Shown: positions 5,931 to 7,635 of the stretch, one piece after another
Layout of the letters: every line of letters begins with the position of its first letter
Position numbering within the stretch: the stretch's first letter is position 1
NCBI GenBank assembly: GCA_025463105.1
Contig: JAOAPW010000345.1
Location: 1 to 7,635, forward strand
Direction: 5' to 3'
Origin: Candidatus Acidiferrum typicum
Lineage (GTDB): Bacteria > Acidobacteriota > Terriglobia > Acidiferrales > UBA7541
Length of the DNA stretch: 7,635 nucleotides
Program-made: the position numbers and the translations under genes
Notes under the pieces: model-generated
Seen by the model: only the letters and a program-made list of their open reading frames with translations
What the model was told of the DNA's origin: nothing
Database searches by the model: none

Positions 5931-6940
5931 CGACGAGATTCCTTGATTTCTTCGTGGTTCAGCGAGAGTGTCGAAAGCTCCTTGAAAAATTCCATTACGC
6001 GGCCTTCGGCCCAGAAGCGATTATCGCCTCGGCCGCGCGAAATAAACGCGCAGTGCCCGCCATGCGGGGGAGCGATCAGACGAATATGCGAGTTCGTCGC
6101 CAGTGCAGGATCGGAAAAGCTCGCGAACGGAACGAAAGGATCATCCTGCGAAGTCACCACGAGAGTCGGCACGCGGATTTCGCCCGCGATGCGCAACGCA
6201 CTGCATTGGGCATAGTAGTCGGAGGCGTCGCGGAAACCGCAGTAGGTCGCCGTAATCACGTCGTCAAACTCACGCAGGGTGCGCACGCGCGCCATCCGGC
6301 CGAGATCGAATTTCCCTGGAAAAAGCCGAGCCTTTCGGCGCATACGGTTCTTCAGGCCCTTCACAAAATGCCTTTGATAGACGAAGTTTGACGGCAAATC
6401 CACTGCGTCGACGCATTGAGCGAGTTCCAGCGCGGGGCAGACCGCCGCAATTCCACGCAACTGCCGCGGCGCGGCGTCCGCCAGCTCTCCCGCCATTTTG
6501 AGCACCAGATTTCCGCCCATGGAATACCCGGCAAAGAATATCTCCGGCAGCGAATTTCCCTCGATGAGTTCATTCAGGACTGCGCGGAAATCGCAGGAAA
6601 GGCCGGAATTGTAAAGCGTCGGCGTGAGTGATTCCGTCCCTCCGCAGTTGCGTTGATTAAGCCGCACGGCATTCCATCCAGCCATAAAAGCACGCTCGGC
6701 GAGCCCCAACATGTAGCCCGACTCACAAGATCCTTCGAGGCCGTGGACCAGCACCAGGGTAGGTCGTTCGCGAGGCTGCGATTGCCAGTGGCATTCGCCG
6801 CGAATGCTCGTGCCGGGCTCGGTTTCAAAATCCCGCGGGGTGCTTGGCGGAAGGCGAGGAAATCTTCGCGGCCAGAACGCCGAGGCGAACGTTTGTGCAT
6901 GCGGATTGCGCAACAAGGGATGTGGCTCGAAGGTTTCCAT
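5924..6940 (-). CDS. yheT: YheT-family alpha/beta hydrolase
   Basis: A 338-residue cytosolic hydrolase, the usual length for the YheT (COG0429) family. The family signature F-x-P-x-P-L-L-R-N-P-H-A-Q-T opens the protein (residues 4-17). HGLEGS (66-71) supplies the oxyanion region, and NQRNCGGTE (95-103) is the family's conserved Arg-Gly-rich loop. The nucleophile is Ser140 in GYSMGGN. The acid is in SQDDPF (Asp266/Asp267) and the histidine is His296 in HGGHCAF, so the triad is complete. YheT relatives act on acyl esters or amides, but the physiological substrate is not known. There is no signal peptide or membrane helix. ATG 6940 starts directly at the family signature. No Shine-Dalgarno is visible, and a TAGAAT box lies 8 nt upstream, suggesting a leaderless or nearly leaderless mRNA. 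Its stop codon lies within the terminator it shares with the lipoprotein gene. Confidence 0.95.
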   Translation of the reverse strand: METFEPHPLLRNPHAQTFASAFWPRRFPRLPPSTPRDFETEPGTSIRGECHWQSQPRERPTLVLVHGLEGSCESGYMLGLAERAFMAGWNAVRLNQRNCGGTESLTPTLYNSGLSCDFRAVLNELIEGNSLPEIFFAGYSMGGNLVLKMAGELADAAPRQLRGIAAVCPALELAQCVDAVDLPSNFVYQRHFVKGLKNRMRRKARLFPGKFDLGRMARVRTLREFDDVITATYCGFRDASDYYAQCSALRIAGEIRVPTLVVTSQDDPFVPFASFSDPALATNSHIRLIAPPHGGHCAFISRGRGDNRFWAEGRVMEFFKELSTLSLNHEEIKESRRK

Positions 6941-6948
6941 TCACAAAC

Positions 6949-6954
6949 ATTCTA
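6949..6954 (-). promoter_or_regulatory. Candidate -10 box of the hydrolase gene (leaderless)
   Basis: TAGAAT is read on the minus strand from 6954 to 6949, with 8 nt to the ATG. Initiation about 7 nt after the hexamer would place the 5' end within two bases of the start codon. That would explain why no Shine-Dalgarno is present. No clear -35 is seen at 16-18 bp. Confidence 0.3.
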
Positions 6955-7009
6955 CGACAGCCTGCGGCTACAAAGGCGCAGAGCCATAGAACTCGTTTTA
7001 GCGGACATT

Positions 7010-7228
7010 TCACGGACGCGGAACGACATTCTCCATTTTTTTCGAGGTGGGAAATCTGTTCTTGCTTTGCATTCCCTCGGCTTTCACCACCCGTGCCATG
7101 GTGCTGAGGTGAGAGCTGATTTTCAACTGCGACTTCGTTGCCTGGCCCAGATTTATTTCAAAGCGGACCTGGTCGTCATCGAACACGAGGCCTATGATGC
7201 CTCCCGCAGCGACAAACCTGGCCGAAAC
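7010..7228 (-). pseudogene. Decayed C-terminal fragment of a YfiR/DUF4154-family protein
   Basis: The frame 7228-7082 on - encodes FVAAGGIIGLVF, then DDDQVRFEINLGQATKSQL, then KISSHLSTMARVVK. This matches what I know of the end of YfiR_HmsC-like (DUF4154) periplasmic proteins, roughly G-G-x-I-x-F-x2-x2-x-x-V-R-F-E-I-N-x3-A-x4-L-x-I-S-S-x-L-x2-L-A-x-V-V. A full member is about 170-190 residues with a signal peptide. Here the frame continues upstream only to about 7303, starts with no ATG and no SD, and has no signal peptide or N-terminal YfiR features. The other two minus frames upstream show no recognisable continuation either. The tail after VVK (AEG to VPRP, stop at 7010) is not family-like. 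YfiR proteins restrain diguanylate cyclases such as YfiN. I read this as a truncated remnant. Confidence 0.55.
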
Positions 7229-7332
7229 AAGGGTGTACAAAATTGAACAGACATCTCTGCATCGTTTGGTTAAATTCTGCGCGTGGCACGCTCGATGACA
7301 CAACCCCGGTCCAGCTTCAAATAGATAGGACT

Positions 7333-7355
7333 GTTCGCTCTCCCAGTCGGCGAAC
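7333..7355 (+). promoter_or_regulatory. 5' hairpin of the structured leader
   Basis: GTTCGC (7333-7338) pairs with GCGAAC (7350-7355) around an 11-nt loop. The loop contains TCTC (7339-7342), which could pair with GAGA (7416-7419) in the single-stranded joiner of the downstream module, giving a possible long-range contact. The hairpin is exact; the tertiary contact is speculation from 4 bp. The region 7229-7332 between this hairpin and the YfiR remnant shows no gene I can support. Confidence 0.4.
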
Positions 7356-7363
7356 TATGCTCC

Positions 7364-7490
7364 GGTCCTCCGCACGTTAGCCGGGTGGCCAACTCCACTT
7401 AAGGCGTCTTCGCCTGAGAGGGTAAGAAGTGGAAAAAGGCCGCCCCGCTGTGATCCCGTGTTTGCAGGAATTCTTTCGCTGGAGGAATCC
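7364..7490 (+). promoter_or_regulatory. Candidate cis-regulatory RNA enclosing and masking the Shine-Dalgarno
   Basis: Nested pairings seen by eye. P0: GGTCCTCC (7364-7371) with GGAGGA-AT-CC (7481-7490), 8 bp with a 2-nt bulge. P1: CACG (7373-7376) with CGTG (7457-7460). P2: AGC-C-GGGTGGCC (7379-7390) with GGCCGCCC-C-GCT (7438-7449), 11 pairs with one mismatch and one G-U. P3: TCCACTT (7394-7400) with AAGTGGA (7427-7433). P4: AGGCG (7402-7406) with CGCCT (7411-7415), loop TCTT. The joiner GAGAGGGTAAG (7416-7426) and AAAA (7434-7437) stay unpaired, as ligand-binding joiners often do. P0 directly covers the Shine-Dalgarno of the ATG at 7491, so opening it would switch on translation. This is the architecture of a riboswitch or protein-binding leader. 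It fits no class I know, and the ligand is unknown. Confidence 0.5.
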
Positions 7491-7635
7491 ATGATCAGTC
7501 AAGAAGGTACTGAGTGCGATTTTGAGATAGCGCGTCCAAGAACCGGCGTTCAACTGAACGATATCCTAATCACCGCCGAACTCGCCAAGCGCGCTTATCG
7601 AGAGCCGAATTGGAGGGCGCAAAGTGTTGCGTTTA
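7491..7635 (+). CDS. Probable GAF-type sensor protein, N-terminus only (3' end outside window)
   Basis: The frame opens at ATG 7491, preceded by GGAGGA with a 4-nt gap, and stays open for 48 codons to the edge of the window. The sequence DILITAELAKRAYREPNWRAQ resembles the short N-terminal lead-in (about L-I-T-x-E-L-A-x-R, then P-x-x-x-A-E) that I associate with GAF-domain sensor histidine kinases and response-regulator-linked proteins of Acidobacteriota. The GAF domain itself would begin beyond the window, so the assignment is tentative. No signal peptide is present in the visible part, which fits a cytosolic sensor. Expression is probably controlled by the structured leader immediately upstream. 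That the frame is a gene is well supported; its family is not. Confidence 0.65.
   Translation, partial: MISQEGTECDFEIARPRTGVQLNDILITAELAKRAYREPNWRAQSVAF

Noticed and set aside
5846..6391. Plus-strand ORF of 181 codons
   Set aside because: It lies opposite the well-supported YheT gene, starts inside the palindrome/terminator region and resembles no protein family.
6653..7246. Plus-strand ORF of 197 codons
   Set aside because: It runs antisense to the YheT N-terminus and the YfiR remnant. Its composition is rich in Arg/His as expected for a shadow frame, and it has no supporting SD or motif.
7416..7460. Cobalamin riboswitch, suggested by GGGTAA, AGTGGAAAAA and GCCCCGCTGTGA
   Set aside because: The resemblance is to short consensus pieces only. 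I find no upstream P3 arm, and no B12-box-like 3' segment or regulatory kissing arm. The same bases are used in the perfect P2 and P3 helices, which do not fit the cobalamin fold.
7364..7490. c-di-GMP (GEMM) or TPP riboswitch, the latter suggested by CCTGAGAGGGT
   Set aside because: The GEMM core sequences are absent, and the TPP elements CTGATCTGG and GCGTAGGGAA are missing.

Overview
The window looks like a chromosomal segment from an Acidobacteriota bacterium (Koribacter/Terriglobia-like). This is an inference from several things together: moderately GC-rich DNA, the long insertion in NBD2 of SecA, a lipoprotein pairing a BON domain with a proline-rich linker and glycine zipper, a YfiR-type remnant, and a right-edge ORF whose N-terminus resembles acidobacterial GAF sensor proteins. 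No single feature proves it. There is no rRNA, tRNA, IS element, CRISPR array or phage gene.

Left to right: (1) the C-terminal two thirds of secA on + (2-1576), ending in an intact SEC-C zinc motif. (2) Convergent to it, a small outer-membrane beta-barrel protein on - (1611-2189). (3) A 111-residue protein on + (2477-2812) with a C-x4-C-x13-C-x2-H zinc-knuckle-like N-terminus. (4) A tightly coupled pair on +: an RsbW-type anti-sigma/serine kinase ATPase (2992-3438) and a single-pass membrane protein (3444-4154). The soluble domain of the second looks like a Rieske fold that has lost its iron-sulfur ligands but kept the two disulfide cysteines. (5) An 83-residue conserved-looking protein on - (4201-4452). 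(6) On +, a BON-domain/glycine-zipper lipoprotein (4743-5819), with a perfect 16-bp inverted repeat just upstream of its likely -10 box. (7) A 3' region with two GGCACGG-type palindromes; one is a bidirectional terminator whose arm contains the stop codon of the next gene. (8) A YheT-family alpha/beta hydrolase on - (5924-6940).

The right end (6941-7635) is the least ordinary part. It holds a decayed C-terminal fragment of a YfiR/DUF4154 protein on -. After that comes a heavily base-paired leader (about 7333-7490) on +, leading into the first 48 codons of a probable GAF-type sensor protein that runs off the edge. In this leader an anti-Shine-Dalgarno stretch (7364-7371) can pair with the gene's own Shine-Dalgarno (7481-7490), and that helix encloses a nested, multi-helix module. 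The arrangement is typical of a cis-regulatory RNA. I could not match it to a riboswitch class I know, and it is the best candidate here for an undescribed element.

How the genes relate: most are single transcription units facing different ways, so only the RsbW/Rieske-like pair looks like an operon. SecA, the barrel protein and the lipoprotein all concern the cell envelope. The RsbW-type kinase and the right-edge sensor point to signalling. All RNA pairings were found by eye and have not been tested for covariation.
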